Positions 32,406 to 41,472 of a stretch of DNA of 64,000 nt are shown here, in pieces (the first letter of the stretch is position 1; every line of letters starts with the position of its first letter). The notes beneath the pieces are model-generated. The model ran no database searches. It worked only from the letters and a program-made list of their open reading frames with translations, and was not told the DNA's origin. The DNA is from Corynebacterium sp. (GTDB lineage: Bacteria; Actinomycetota; Actinomycetes; Mycobacteriales; Mycobacteriaceae). Location: contig NZ_JASLIP010000047.1 of NCBI RefSeq assembly GCF_030152825.1, positions 1 to 64,000 on the forward strand. The letters are read 5' to 3'. The position numbers and the translations under genes were made by a program.

Positions 32406-34709
32406 TCAGCTTACATCGGGGAAACGGTCCCGATAAACCCCCAGCCCTGTTTCCGCGCGTCGCGCGACGCGTCCGGCGAGGCCCGGGGTTGAGAGTTCCG
32501 CGACCTGACCGGCATGGGCGATCAAGAAGCGCTCCAGCCAGGCCCCGGTGTCCGGCATCGTCACAGCGGTGCTCCGGCTCTCGGGGCTGGTTTTAACGGA
32601 GGTGGCTTCGGTTCGGGCGTCTTCGCTTACGCCGCCGACTCCCGCGTCGGCGTCCTGCCACAGCGGGAAGTACTCCAGCATCCACAATGCGGAGTCGGAT
32701 AGGCGGAAGTAGGCCCAGTCGGCGGCCGCACCGAAGTCGAAGGGATCGGTTGCATCGACCTCGGTGGACAATCGTGCCGGTGCACTGGACTCCTCCCCGA
32801 GCGTGACCTCGCTCATGCGGGAAACCCGGAAGTTCTTCGGGGTCTCGTCCACCACTCCCGCGTCATCGAGGCTGCGCGCCAGTAGATAGGCGTTGCCCTC
32901 GATCATGCGGATCGCATCCGGCACCAGGCGGCGGCTACTGCGCTGATCCCGGCTGAGAGTGAGGTACTCGCAGTCCACGACACACCTCTCCGCGAGTGCG
33001 GTGCGCAGCAGCTCCAGGGTGGACTCCACAGTGTTCTCCGGGGCGTTGGGCTGGCGTTGCGCAGCCGTTTCCTGGTGCTCCGGGGTGATGATGCCGACTT
33101 GAGAGGGACCGGCATCGGTGCCCGTCGAAGGCTGGTTGGCCACGCCCTGCTTGCCCTCCAGGAGGCCACGCAGCTTCTCGGTCACCGAGTCCACGGCTTC
33201 CCGCTGCTCGGCGGGGACAGCGTCCCGGACCGCTTCCAGGTTGAGCAGCAACGCGCCGGCCTCCACCGTGCTCAGCCGCACCGGGCCGTCCAACCCGGCG
33301 GTGAATTGCGCCTCCGCGGTGGTGCGGTCCATCGCGATTTCAACCAGTGAGCCCGGATAGTAGCCCGGCAGCCCGCACATGCTCAGTTGCTTGAGCTCGT
33401 GCTGGATTTGGGCCACGCTGAGTCCCAGGTCGCGGGAAGCCCGCATGAAGGAGCCACGCGGGTGGGCCTGGAACCAGGCCAGTACCGAAAGTGTCTGGGC
33501 GAACTGCTGGGCGACGAGGTTGACCGGCGGCGCCTGGACGTCGGCCAGTTCGTCGTCCATGGCCTGACCAGGGGTATGCGGCTCCATGAAATCCGGCTCT
33601 TGCTCGTCCACAGCTGAACCGCCATCTAAGGTCGCGGCGTCAGTATCCGTAGGCTGCGTGGCTGAGATCTTTTCCTGGGTGCCCAACTGCTGGGCGCGCT
33701 GCAGAAGGTCGAGGACCTCAACGACGAGCTGCTGGGGCTCCAGCAGCACTGCATCCGGGGCATAGCTCGCCGCCGTCTGCACTAGCCAATCACGATCCAC
33801 CGGCCCGACCGTCCCCACTCGCCCTTCGGGCGTATCGCGGAGCTCGCTGGCCATGTCCTGAAGTTCGATGGCGCCGTCCCCCGTGAACAGCACGTTAGCC
33901 GTGACCTTCGTCTGGTGCCCCGCCAGCCCGCGGCGAATCAACTCGCCGGCCGGCACCGGCTGACCGGTCGCGGGGTCGGTGGGCGCCTGGTGCTCGACGA
34001 ACTGCGCCTCCGCCCGAACATCGGAGAGCCTGGCCAGGCGAAAGGTGCGCTGGGCACCCCGGTCGACGTCGAAACCAGTGACGTATAGCCGCCCATCGAT
34101 CCCGGCGACCGCCCACGGATCCAGCGTGCGCTGCTCCGGCTCGACCAAGTAGGCCGGGTAGTACCAGAAAGTCATCCGCAGCCCGCGCTGGGTGGCGCGG
34201 AAAATAGCATCGACGCTGCGCGGATCCAGTTCCACCATGTCGGGGACGGGCTGAACCACGGCGGTATCGTCGACCCTGCTGAGCCCCGCGCCGGCGAGCT
34301 TCAGCTGCGCCTGCGCCGTGGGGCCAGCCATCGCGGAGTCCACCGGTTGGCGTGCCCACTGCGTGGCGGTCGCCAACACCTGCAGCTCGGCTTCCGAGAG
34401 GTCCAGATCCGGGAGGAAGACCTGCTCGGGTCGCAGTAGCCAGTAGTCCTGCCCCTCCCGGCTTTCGTGGCTCAGCTGAATCCCCAGCTGGCGCAGCGAC
34501 TCCCGGTCCCGGTGGAACACGCGTTCCCGGGACTTGAGCTGCCCGGAATAGCCCTCAATATTCTCGACGACCCAGGCGGTCGGCCGCGGGCTTGGGGCGT
34601 TGAGCAGGCCGATGACCAGGTTGAATAGCCTGCTCGCGCCCTGCTGCCAGGTCACCTTCACTGGCCGGTTGCGGGACCCGGCGCTGCCGGGCTTTCCTGG
34701 ACCCACCAT
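32406..34709 (-). CDS. pafBC: PafBC, fused WYL-domain DNA-damage response activator
   Basis: The protein has 767 residues, about twice the size of a single PafB or PafC. The N-terminal half carries a winged helix (about residues 20-75), then a WYL domain (about 150-290) with MTFWYYPAYLVEPEQRTLDPW. The second half begins with another HTH-like segment (about 390-440, FAQTLSVLAWFQAHPRG) and ends with a second WYL domain (about 570-680, CEYLTLSRDQRSSRRLVPDAIR). PafB and PafC normally pair to activate LexA-independent DNA-damage genes, and a natural fusion is known in Arthrobacter. Here they are one open frame. It lies six bases after pafA, and the ribosome binding site is weak, so coupling is likely. 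Confidence 0.85.
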   Translation of the reverse strand: MVGPGKPGSAGSRNRPVKVTWQQGASRLFNLVIGLLNAPSPRPTAWVVENIEGYSGQLKSRERVFHRDRESLRQLGIQLSHESREGQDYWLLRPEQVFLPDLDLSEAELQVLATATQWARQPVDSAMAGPTAQAQLKLAGAGLSRVDDTAVVQPVPDMVELDPRSVDAIFRATQRGLRMTFWYYPAYLVEPEQRTLDPWAVAGIDGRLYVTGFDVDRGAQRTFRLARLSDVRAEAQFVEHQAPTDPATGQPVPAGELIRRGLAGHQTKVTANVLFTGDGAIELQDMASELRDTPEGRVGTVGPVDRDWLVQTAASYAPDAVLLEPQQLVVEVLDLLQRAQQLGTQEKISATQPTDTDAATLDGGSAVDEQEPDFMEPHTPGQAMDDELADVQAPPVNLVAQQFAQTLSVLAWFQAHPRGSFMRASRDLGLSVAQIQHELKQLSMCGLPGYYPGSLVEIAMDRTTAEAQFTAGLDGPVRLSTVEAGALLLNLEAVRDAVPAEQREAVDSVTEKLRGLLEGKQGVANQPSTGTDAGPSQVGIITPEHQETAAQRQPNAPENTVESTLELLRTALAERCVVDCEYLTLSRDQRSSRRLVPDAIRMIEGNAYLLARSLDDAGVVDETPKNFRVSRMSEVTLGEESSAPARLSTEVDATDPFDFGAAADWAYFRLSDSALWMLEYFPLWQDADAGVGGVSEDARTEATSVKTSPESRSTAVTMPDTGAWLERFLIAHAGQVAELSTPGLAGRVARRAETGLGVYRDRFPDVS

Positions 34710-34715
34710 CAGTGC

Positions 34716-36227
34716 TTAACCCCGCGCGGGCGCGTCGGCACCGCCGAAATCGGCCATGCTGGCGATCATCTCGTCCACCTGCGGATCCGTGGCCGCAAAC
34801 GGGTCCGGGAGCGCAACCTCGCTGCCGAATTCACCGTTGATCTTCAGCCGCATCCAATCCACGGTAGTGGCACAGCCGTGCTCCCGCGCGGCGGCGAGGA
34901 AGCGTCCACGCAGCGCCGCGCGAGTCGTCGTCGGAGCCTGGTCCATCGCCTCGCGGATCTGCTCCTCGCTCAAGATCGAGGCGGCCTGGCCGCGGCGCTT
35001 CAGCACGTTGAACAGCCCACGGGTGGGGTGAATATCGTGATAGCGCAGGTCAATCTGCGCCAGCCGCGGATCGGTCAGCTCCAGCCCGTGGCGGGAGGCC
35101 ATGCCGTCCAGCAGCTTCTTCTTGATCACCCAGTCGATCTCGGTATCCACCGGGGAGAAATCCCCGGTCTCGAAGCAGTCCAGGACACGACCCCACAGCT
35201 CCACCACCGGCTCGAGCTGCTCGCGCGGGGTGCCCAGCCAACGCCCATCGACGCACTCTGGTTCTGGGCGACGCTCCAGCCACTGCACCGCAGCGGCGTG
35301 GAAGGTGCGCTGCATCTCCAGTGGGGTGGCAGTCTCGCCGCTGCGCAGCTTGAGCTCGGTGAGCCCCGTGAAGTCCCGAGCGATGTCCCGAATGGCTCGA
35401 ATCTCGTTGGCCAGCTCGTAGTTCGGCAGCTCTACGCCCGCCTCGATCATCTCGAGGACCAGTAGCGCGGAACCGATCTTCAGCGCGGTGGTGGTCTCGG
35501 ACATGTTCGAGTCCCCCACGATCACGTGCAGGCGGCGGTACTTCGAGGAGTCCGCGTGCGGCTCGTCGCGGGTGTTGATGATCGGCCGGGAACGGGTGGT
35601 GGCACTCGAAATGCCCTCCCACATGTAGTCCGCCCGCTGGCTCATCATGAACCCGGCTTCGAAGTTCTCATTCGGGGCGCCCGGGCTTGGGATCGTGAGC
35701 TTGCCCGCCCCGCAGATCAGCTGGCGGGTCACCAGGAAGGGCAGCAGCTGGGAGGATAGGTGCTTGAGCAGCACATTGCGGCTGATCAGGTAGTTCTCGT
35801 GGCAGCCGTAGGAGTTGCCCATCGAGTCGGTGTTGTTCTTCAGCAGGAAGACGTGCCCGCCGACACCGTTGCCGGCCAGCTCTTCCTCGGCGCGGCTCGC
35901 CAGTTGCTGGACGAGCTCGTCACCCGCGCGATCGTAAGCGAGCAACTGGTGCAGGCTATCGCACTCCGCGGTCGCGATCTCCGGGTGCGCGCCCACATCC
36001 AGGTACAGGCGGGAGGCGTTCTCGGTGAAGATATTGGAGCTGCGGTACTTCTCCACGATGGGAGAAAACAGCAGCCGGGACACCTCATCGGGCCCGAGGC
36101 GGCGCGTGCCGTCGAGGACGTTCGTGATGCCGTACTCGGTCTCCAGCCCCATGATGCGGCGGACGTAGACGGGATTCTCCGCAGCTGCCTGCTCCGTTGG
36201 CGTGGCTTCTCCGGTCACCGGGCTCAC
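34716..36227 (-). CDS. pafA: PafA, Pup-protein ligase
   Basis: The GTG at 36227 overlaps the pup stop by four bases (GTGA); the protein has 503 residues. PafA phosphorylates the C-terminal glutamate of deamidated Pup and joins it to a lysine of the target protein. The glutamine-synthetase-like fold starts with IMGLETEYGIT (about 25-35, catalytic and Mg-binding acidic residues). It continues with FLLKNNTDSMGNSYGCHENYL (about 130-150), then NTRDEPHAD and RRLHVIVGDSNM (about 225-255), which are shared with Dop. It has no Dop-loop insertion, so it is the ligase rather than the depupylase. Confidence 0.97.
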   Translation of the reverse strand: MSPVTGEATPTEQAAAENPVYVRRIMGLETEYGITNVLDGTRRLGPDEVSRLLFSPIVEKYRSSNIFTENASRLYLDVGAHPEIATAECDSLHQLLAYDRAGDELVQQLASRAEEELAGNGVGGHVFLLKNNTDSMGNSYGCHENYLISRNVLLKHLSSQLLPFLVTRQLICGAGKLTIPSPGAPNENFEAGFMMSQRADYMWEGISSATTRSRPIINTRDEPHADSSKYRRLHVIVGDSNMSETTTALKIGSALLVLEMIEAGVELPNYELANEIRAIRDIARDFTGLTELKLRSGETATPLEMQRTFHAAAVQWLERRPEPECVDGRWLGTPREQLEPVVELWGRVLDCFETGDFSPVDTEIDWVIKKKLLDGMASRHGLELTDPRLAQIDLRYHDIHPTRGLFNVLKRRGQAASILSEEQIREAMDQAPTTTRAALRGRFLAAAREHGCATTVDWMRLKINGEFGSEVALPDPFAATDPQVDEMIASMADFGGADAPARG

Positions 36228-36421
36228 TGTCCGCCCTTCTGGACGTAGGAGCGGACGAATTCCTCGGCATTGGTCTCCAGCAGTCCGTCGATTTCGTCCA
36301 GGAGGTCGTCCGTCCCGGTGACGTTGACCTGCTGGGTGCCCGAACCCTGCTGCGGGGCGTCGTTGTTCTCGGCGTCGTCGCCGCCCCCGCCGCCGAAGAC
36401 CTGCTGCTGAGCGTTTGCCAT
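36224..36421 (-). CDS. pup: Pup, prokaryotic ubiquitin-like protein
   Basis: The protein has 65 residues. It is a disordered N-terminus rich in Gln, Gly and Asp followed by a C-terminal helix (about 40-60, LLDEIDGLLETNAEEFVRSY) that binds the ARC coiled coil, and it ends in GGQ. Ending in Gln rather than Glu means Dop must deamidate it before PafA can use it. GAGGAGATAGGC precedes the ATG at 36421. No prcB/prcA genes lie between pup and pafA, unlike in mycobacteria. Confidence 0.97.
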   Translation of the reverse strand: MANAQQQVFGGGGGDDAENNDAPQQGSGTQQVNVTGTDDLLDEIDGLLETNAEEFVRSYVQKGGQ

Positions 36422-36486
36422 GCCTATCTCCTCAAACGTTGATTAGTTGACCTTCACATTACCTGGGCTCCCGGGCGCGGTCGGCG

Positions 36487-38076
36487 CTAGCCCACGCCCA
36501 TCACGCGCTCGGGCAGAGCGGCGATCAGCGCGGCCGCCACCTCGGAGAACTCCGGCGCCTGGCCCGGCTCGGCCTCCGCGAGATTCTCTAGTACGGTGCC
36601 GGCGAAACTGCCGGCCGTGGACTGCAGCGGCTCAGGCAGCCCCACGCGCAGCGCCGGGTGCCCGTCGTGCGGGTGCTCCAGGACGACGCTATCCCAGTTC
36701 GTGGCCAGGATCTTTGGGGCGTAGTGCTTAACCAGCGCCCCACGCAGCCAGGCCCGCGTCCCCCGGGGCGGGGTGTCGACGGCCGCGGCGATCTCGGAAT
36801 CGTCGACCAGCGTGCGCATCTTCCCGCGCGCGACGAGCGCGTGGTACAGCCCGCGGGCCGGGTCAATGTCGTGGTACTGGATATCGATCAGCGCCATCCG
36901 CGGATCCGACCACTCCAAGCCCCGGGCGCGGTATCCCTGCAGCAGCGCGTATTTCGCCGTCCAGTCCAGCCGGTCGGAGGTGCGCAGCGGATCAGCTTCC
37001 AGGTCGTCCAGGATCTCCTCCCACAGCGCGAGCACTCGCTGCTCGTCGGTGGTGAGCTTTCCTGCCGGTTCGAGGGCGCCAATGACCGTCTCGCGGATCC
37101 TACGCTGCAGCTCGATCGCGGTGGCGGTGGTGTTGCCGTAAAGGCGCAGCGGGGTCTTCAACTCCAGGTCGCGGGAGACCCGGCGGACATCCTCGACGGG
37201 ATCGATCAGCACGATGTCGCTGAAATCGGCGCCCGCCTCGACGGCCTTGAGCACCAACGCGGTGGTGCCGAAGCGCAGGTAGGTCGCGAACTGGCTCAAG
37301 TTCGCATCGCCGATGATCACGTGGAGGCGGCGCCAATCATCCGCGGTGGCGTGTGGTTCGTCGCGGGTATTGACGATGCCGCGGTTCAGGGTGGTCTCCA
37401 GGGATACTTCCGTCTCGATGTAGTCGGCGCGCTGGGAGATCTGGAAGCCCGCCTGCTCCCCCGCCTGCCCGAGACCCACGCGGCCCGCACCGGCGTAAAT
37501 CTGGCGGGTGACGAAGTGCGGGACCAGCGCCTGGTGCACGTCCTCGACGTTGAGGCTGCGCGGGTAGAGGTAATTCTCGTGGGCGCCATAGGACGCGCCC
37601 TTGCCGTCCACGTTGTTCTTGTAGATCTTCAGCTCCGGCTGGCCCTCGACCTGACCCGCTGCCTGCGCAGCCGCGTGCATGACCCGGTCGCCGGCCTGAT
37701 CCCAGACCACCAGGTCATAGGCGCAGGTGACCTCAGGCGAGGAATACTCCGGGTGGGCGTGGTCCACGTAGAAACGCGCACCCGCCGGGGTGATGACGTT
37801 GGCGATGCCCACCGCGTTCGGGTCGTAGCTGGGGGCCGCGCCGGAACGGTAGCGGCGCAGGTCGAAGCCACGGGCGTCGCGGAGTGGGGACTCCGAGTCA
37901 TAGTCCCAGCGGGTCCGGCGGTTGACTCCCTGCCCGGAGACCTCCGCGTAGGCGACGACCGCCTGAGTGCTCGTGTACACGGGGCTGGCTTCCGGGGCGT
38001 CGACGGCGACGATGCCGAACTCCGTCTCGGAGCCGAGCACGTAGCCGGTGGCCTCGTTATCCTTCTGAGCGTTCAC
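36487..38076 (-). CDS. dop: Dop, Pup deamidase/depupylase
   Basis: The GTG at 38076 with GGAAGG nine bases ahead gives 529 residues. Dop converts the terminal Gln of Pup to Glu and removes Pup from tagged proteins. It shares the ligase fold (LGSETEFGIV about 13-22, KNNVDGKGASYGAHENYL, NTRDEPHATAD, RRLHVIIGDAN). The Dop-loop is present at about residues 50-95 (the stretch of RRTRWDYDSESPLRDARGF and FYVDHAHPEYSSPE), which separates it from PafA. The gene lies 65 bases upstream of pup and 61 bases downstream of arc. Confidence 0.95.
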   Translation of the reverse strand: MNAQKDNEATGYVLGSETEFGIVAVDAPEASPVYTSTQAVVAYAEVSGQGVNRRTRWDYDSESPLRDARGFDLRRYRSGAAPSYDPNAVGIANVITPAGARFYVDHAHPEYSSPEVTCAYDLVVWDQAGDRVMHAAAQAAGQVEGQPELKIYKNNVDGKGASYGAHENYLYPRSLNVEDVHQALVPHFVTRQIYAGAGRVGLGQAGEQAGFQISQRADYIETEVSLETTLNRGIVNTRDEPHATADDWRRLHVIIGDANLSQFATYLRFGTTALVLKAVEAGADFSDIVLIDPVEDVRRVSRDLELKTPLRLYGNTTATAIELQRRIRETVIGALEPAGKLTTDEQRVLALWEEILDDLEADPLRTSDRLDWTAKYALLQGYRARGLEWSDPRMALIDIQYHDIDPARGLYHALVARGKMRTLVDDSEIAAAVDTPPRGTRAWLRGALVKHYAPKILATNWDSVVLEHPHDGHPALRVGLPEPLQSTAGSFAGTVLENLAEAEPGQAPEFSEVAAALIAALPERVMGVG

Positions 38077-38137
38077 CAGAGTTTTCCTTCCAGGAGTCGA
38101 AAAGTGTTCTCTCGTCGGGCTTAGTTTCCAGTTCGGC

Positions 38138-39754
38138 CTAGTCCGCCAGGGTGATGTCCACGACCCGGCCGGTGCCGTGCCCGGAGATGCGTGCCCATTC
38201 CGTGGGGTTGGTTGTGTCCGGCAGGTTCTCGCTGTCGTTGATCTCCGCCGTGATGGCATCGAGGACGTCCGCGGTGCTCAGCCCGCCCTCGGTGGCAGCC
38301 TCGCTCGTGCTTGCGGTCTGCGACAGGGCGCGCTTGATCGCGAAGGTCTTCGCACGATCGACGATATTGGCCAGCATCGCGCCGGAGACAAAGTCCGCCC
38401 AGTACAGATCCTTGGTCTGCCCATCCGCCAGGTGGAGGGTCACGTAGCGGTGCGCGGCATCCTGGCGGAAGAGCTCCTCGGCGATGATGCGGCACAGCGC
38501 GGCCGCGGCCTCCTCCTTGCCACCGTGCTCCGCCACCAGGTCCGCATCCAGCGGGAGAGAGGCGTCGATGTGCTTGGACAGGATGTCGAGTGCGGCGTCC
38601 TGGTCGGGGCGGTCCACCCGGATCTTCACATCCAGGCGGCCCGGGCGCAGGATGGCGGGGTCGATGAGCTCCTCGCGATTCGAGGCGCCGATGACGATGA
38701 CGTTATCCAGCCCCTCCACGCCGTCCAGCTCGGAGAGCAGCTGCGGGACGACCGTGGACTCCATGTCCGAGGACACTCCGGTGCCACGGGTGCGGAAGAT
38801 GGCCTCCATCTCGTCGAAGAAGACGATCACCGGCTTACCGGCGTGGGCGATCTTGCGGGCGCGCTCAAAGATCTGCCGGATCTGGCGTTCCGTCTCACCG
38901 ACGAACTTATTCAGCAGCTCCGGGCCCTTGACGTTGAGGAAGTAGGAATCCGCGAAGCGGGACGCCTTGTCGCTGGAGCCCATGGACTTCGACAGCGAGT
39001 TGGCCACTGCCTTGGCGATGAGCGTCTTGCCGTTGCCGGGCGGGCCGTAGAGCAGCACGCCCTTCGGTGGGCGCAGCCCGTAGTGGCGGTAAATCTCCGG
39101 GTGCAGGAAGGGCAGCTCCACCGCGTCCCGAATCTGCTCTATCTGATTGCTCAGGCCGCCGATGTTTTCGTAGCTGACGTCCGGGACCTCCTCCAGCACC
39201 AGGGAGGTGACCTCGGCCCGGGGGATCATGTCGAAGGCCCAGCCGCTGCGACGGTCGACGACCACGCTATCGCCGGTGGTGAGCTCCCGGTTCGTGATCA
39301 GGGACTGCAGCGGGCGGGCAGCCTTGACGATCGACTCCTCCCCCAGCTTGTCCGCGATGATCAGGCGATCACCGACGACCTCGACGACCGCGGCGACGTC
39401 GCCAGAATCAGCGAAGCCGGTGACCTCCACGACCTGGAGATTCTCCCCCAGCCGCACCGTCACCCCGGGCTGCAGATCCATCCGGTCCAGCAGCGGGGAG
39501 ACAGCCAGGCGCATGTGGCGGTTCGAGGTGAAGACCTCCGCGGTCTTCCCCGAGCCGTTGAGCTGCAGCAGCGTGCCGTAGGTACTCGGCGGCTCCGCCA
39601 TATCCGCCAGGCGGGAATTGATTTCCGCCAGCTTCTCGCGGGAGGCCTTCAGCGCCTCGGTGAGCTTCTCGTTCTGGGCCCCCAACCGATGATTGGCCAG
39701 CCGCAATTCGCGGGCGGTGGGCGAAGGCTGATCGGAGGGATTCTGCGCAGTCAT
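38138..39754 (-). CDS. arc: ARC/Mpa-type AAA ATPase
   Basis: The ATG at 39754 gives 538 residues. An N-terminal coiled coil (about 12-52) binds Pup. OB-fold domains cover about 55-185. The AAA domain follows, with Walker A GPPGNGKT (237-244), Walker B IVFFDEMEAIF, sensor and second region of homology (ILRPGRLDVKIRVDRPD). The protein ends in GHGTGRVVDITLAD and lacks the GQYL docking tail that lets mycobacterial Mpa open the 20S proteasome gate. With no prcBA nearby, it probably unfolds pupylated proteins for release or depupylation without degradation. The coiled-coil region and length match the family. Confidence 0.95.
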   Translation of the reverse strand: MTAQNPSDQPSPTARELRLANHRLGAQNEKLTEALKASREKLAEINSRLADMAEPPSTYGTLLQLNGSGKTAEVFTSNRHMRLAVSPLLDRMDLQPGVTVRLGENLQVVEVTGFADSGDVAAVVEVVGDRLIIADKLGEESIVKAARPLQSLITNRELTTGDSVVVDRRSGWAFDMIPRAEVTSLVLEEVPDVSYENIGGLSNQIEQIRDAVELPFLHPEIYRHYGLRPPKGVLLYGPPGNGKTLIAKAVANSLSKSMGSSDKASRFADSYFLNVKGPELLNKFVGETERQIRQIFERARKIAHAGKPVIVFFDEMEAIFRTRGTGVSSDMESTVVPQLLSELDGVEGLDNVIVIGASNREELIDPAILRPGRLDVKIRVDRPDQDAALDILSKHIDASLPLDADLVAEHGGKEEAAAALCRIIAEELFRQDAAHRYVTLHLADGQTKDLYWADFVSGAMLANIVDRAKTFAIKRALSQTASTSEAATEGGLSTADVLDAITAEINDSENLPDTTNPTEWARISGHGTGRVVDITLAD

Positions 39755-39854
39755 GCCACCAATCCTACTGAAGGCCCCGCAGCCCAAAACCTGCCGGTAG
39801 GCCTAGCGGAGAGGCCACCGGGAAGCGCGCCCCGGCAGCCGTACTCGGATCGCT

Positions 39855-40688
39855 CTAGCGCCGTGCCCGCCGTTGTGGCCGCGGGGCGGTCACGCCATCC
39901 GCCAGGCGACGGGCCCAGATGAGGAACGCGGTGTGCGCGTTCATGCGGTGCTCCGGCCGGGTGGCCAAGCCCTCCACCTTCCACTCGCGCACCAGCGACT
40001 CCCAAGCGCGCGGCTCAGTGAAGCACCCCAGCTCCCGGATGCCCTCCATCACCTTCATCAGCTGCGGGACGGTGGCCACGTAGGTCATGAACACCCCGCC
40101 CGGGACGAGGACGTCTCGCACCGTCTCCAGAACCTCCCACGGTTCCAGCATGTCCAGCAGGACGCGGTCGACCTCGCCCACGGACTCGCGGGTGGCCTCC
40201 TTGACGTCGCCCAGGCGCACGTCCCAGTTCTTCGGCTTCCCACCCATGATGTTGTGGACGTTGCTCACCGCGTAGTCAAGGTGATCCTGGCGGACTTCAT
40301 AGCTGATGACCTTCCCGTGCTCACCGACCGCGCGCAGCAGCCAGCTGGACATCGCGCCGGAACCAGCACCAGCCTCGAGCACCGTCGCGCCGGGGAAGAT
40401 ATCCCCCTCCACCAGGATCTGTGCGGCATCCTTCGGGTAGATCACCGCTGCGCCACGCGGCATGGAGAGCACCTGGTCGACCAGGAGGTGACGGAAGCAG
40501 AGGTACTCCCCGCCCACGCTGGACTCCACGACGGTGCCCTCGTCCGCGCCGATGATGTCGTCGTGACGAATCTCGCCCTTATGGGTGAAGAAGCTCTCCC
40601 CCGGGGTCAGGGTGATGCTGAAGTGTCGCCGCTTCGCGTCGGTCAACTGGACGCGGTCTCCGGCGGTAAAAGGTCCGGTATAAGCCAT
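39855..40688 (-). CDS. trmI: TrmI, tRNA (adenine-58-N1) methyltransferase
   Basis: The protein has 277 residues. It methylates A58 in the T-loop of tRNA and stabilises it. The N-terminal barrel covers about 1-70. The Rossmann SAM-binding motif is VLEAGAGSGAMSSWLLRAVG (about 101-120), and the catalytic region contains LLDMLEPWEVL (about 175-185). The gene is upstream of arc in the same direction, as in mycobacteria (Rv2118c beside the pupylation genes). A TAGGGT element ends six bases before the ATG, so the mRNA may be leaderless. Confidence 0.94.
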   Translation of the reverse strand: MAYTGPFTAGDRVQLTDAKRRHFSITLTPGESFFTHKGEIRHDDIIGADEGTVVESSVGGEYLCFRHLLVDQVLSMPRGAAVIYPKDAAQILVEGDIFPGATVLEAGAGSGAMSSWLLRAVGEHGKVISYEVRQDHLDYAVSNVHNIMGGKPKNWDVRLGDVKEATRESVGEVDRVLLDMLEPWEVLETVRDVLVPGGVFMTYVATVPQLMKVMEGIRELGCFTEPRAWESLVREWKVEGLATRPEHRMNAHTAFLIWARRLADGVTAPRPQRRARR

Positions 40689-40723
40689 AGGAAAACCCTA
40701 ACCTACTAGACTCTCAAATCACT
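40689..40723. promoter_or_regulatory. 35-base divergent promoter space between trmI and the DUF1275 gene
   Basis: Two -10-like elements face away: TAGGGT on the minus strand six bases before the trmI ATG, and TAGACT at 40707-40712 on the plus strand eleven bases before the DUF1275 ATG. There is no room for full spacers, so the promoters must overlap the neighbouring coding starts. Confidence 0.4.
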
Positions 40724-41401
40724 ATGATGGAATCGCGTCTCGGGGAACGGGTGCTGGCAGGCGTATTCGCCTTCATCGCCGGCTTTATCGACTCGGTGGG
40801 TTTTCTCTACCTGGGCGGGGTGTTCCTCTCCTTCATGTCCGGCAACACCACCCGCTCCGCCACCGCCATCGTCGACGGCAATTGGGACATGGTGAGGGTG
40901 GCCGGCGGCTGCATCATCTTCTTCCTGATCGGCGTGATCAACGGTGCGTTTACGAAACGCATCGTGGTCCGCGCCTTGGACGAGACCCGGAGCCGGGAGT
41001 TCGTCCTCGTCAACGTCAGCTTCTGGTTCGTCCTCTCCAGCGTCCTGATCGAGCTGGAGCACCACAGCGCGGCCATCATCGCCCTGTCCATCGGCGTGGG
41101 TACCATGAACAGCATCTTCGAACGCAACGGCGAGGTCGCTATCCCGCTGACGTATATGACGGGCACGCTGGTGCGCACGGGGCAGCGCTTCGTCGACGCG
41201 TTCTTCGACGGCCGTCACCTCGTCTGGATCCTCAACCTCTCGCTGTGGCTGAGCCTGTCCGTCGGGGCGATCGCCGGCGCCCTGGCCTACCGGATGCTGG
41301 GTATCCACGCCGTCGAGCTGATGACGCTGATCACCCTGGCGACCGTGGCGATCAACCAGCTGGTCCGCGACCATCGACGTCGCGCCGGCCTGCCGCTGTA
41401 G
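40724..41401 (+). CDS. YoaK/DUF1275-family membrane protein
   Basis: The protein has 225 residues; a second ATG directly follows the first. About six membrane segments cover residues 8-205, with the family landmark FIAGFIDSVGFLYLGGVFLSFMSGN (about residues 15-39, key DSVGF and MSGN). The function of DUF1275 proteins is not known; they have been proposed as transport-related. The gene is divergent from trmI and lies 71 bases upstream of the RecB-like nuclease gene in the same direction. Confidence 0.85.
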   Translation: MMESRLGERVLAGVFAFIAGFIDSVGFLYLGGVFLSFMSGNTTRSATAIVDGNWDMVRVAGGCIIFFLIGVINGAFTKRIVVRALDETRSREFVLVNVSFWFVLSSVLIELEHHSAAIIALSIGVGTMNSIFERNGEVAIPLTYMTGTLVRTGQRFVDAFFDGRHLVWILNLSLWLSLSVGAIAGALAYRMLGIHAVELMTLITLATVAINQLVRDHRRRAGLPL

Positions 41402-41472
41402 CCCACCGCAGCCACGCTTCGCAGAGCCCCTGCGGTGGCCCGAAAACCGAGAACAAAGCCGAAGGAGAATTA

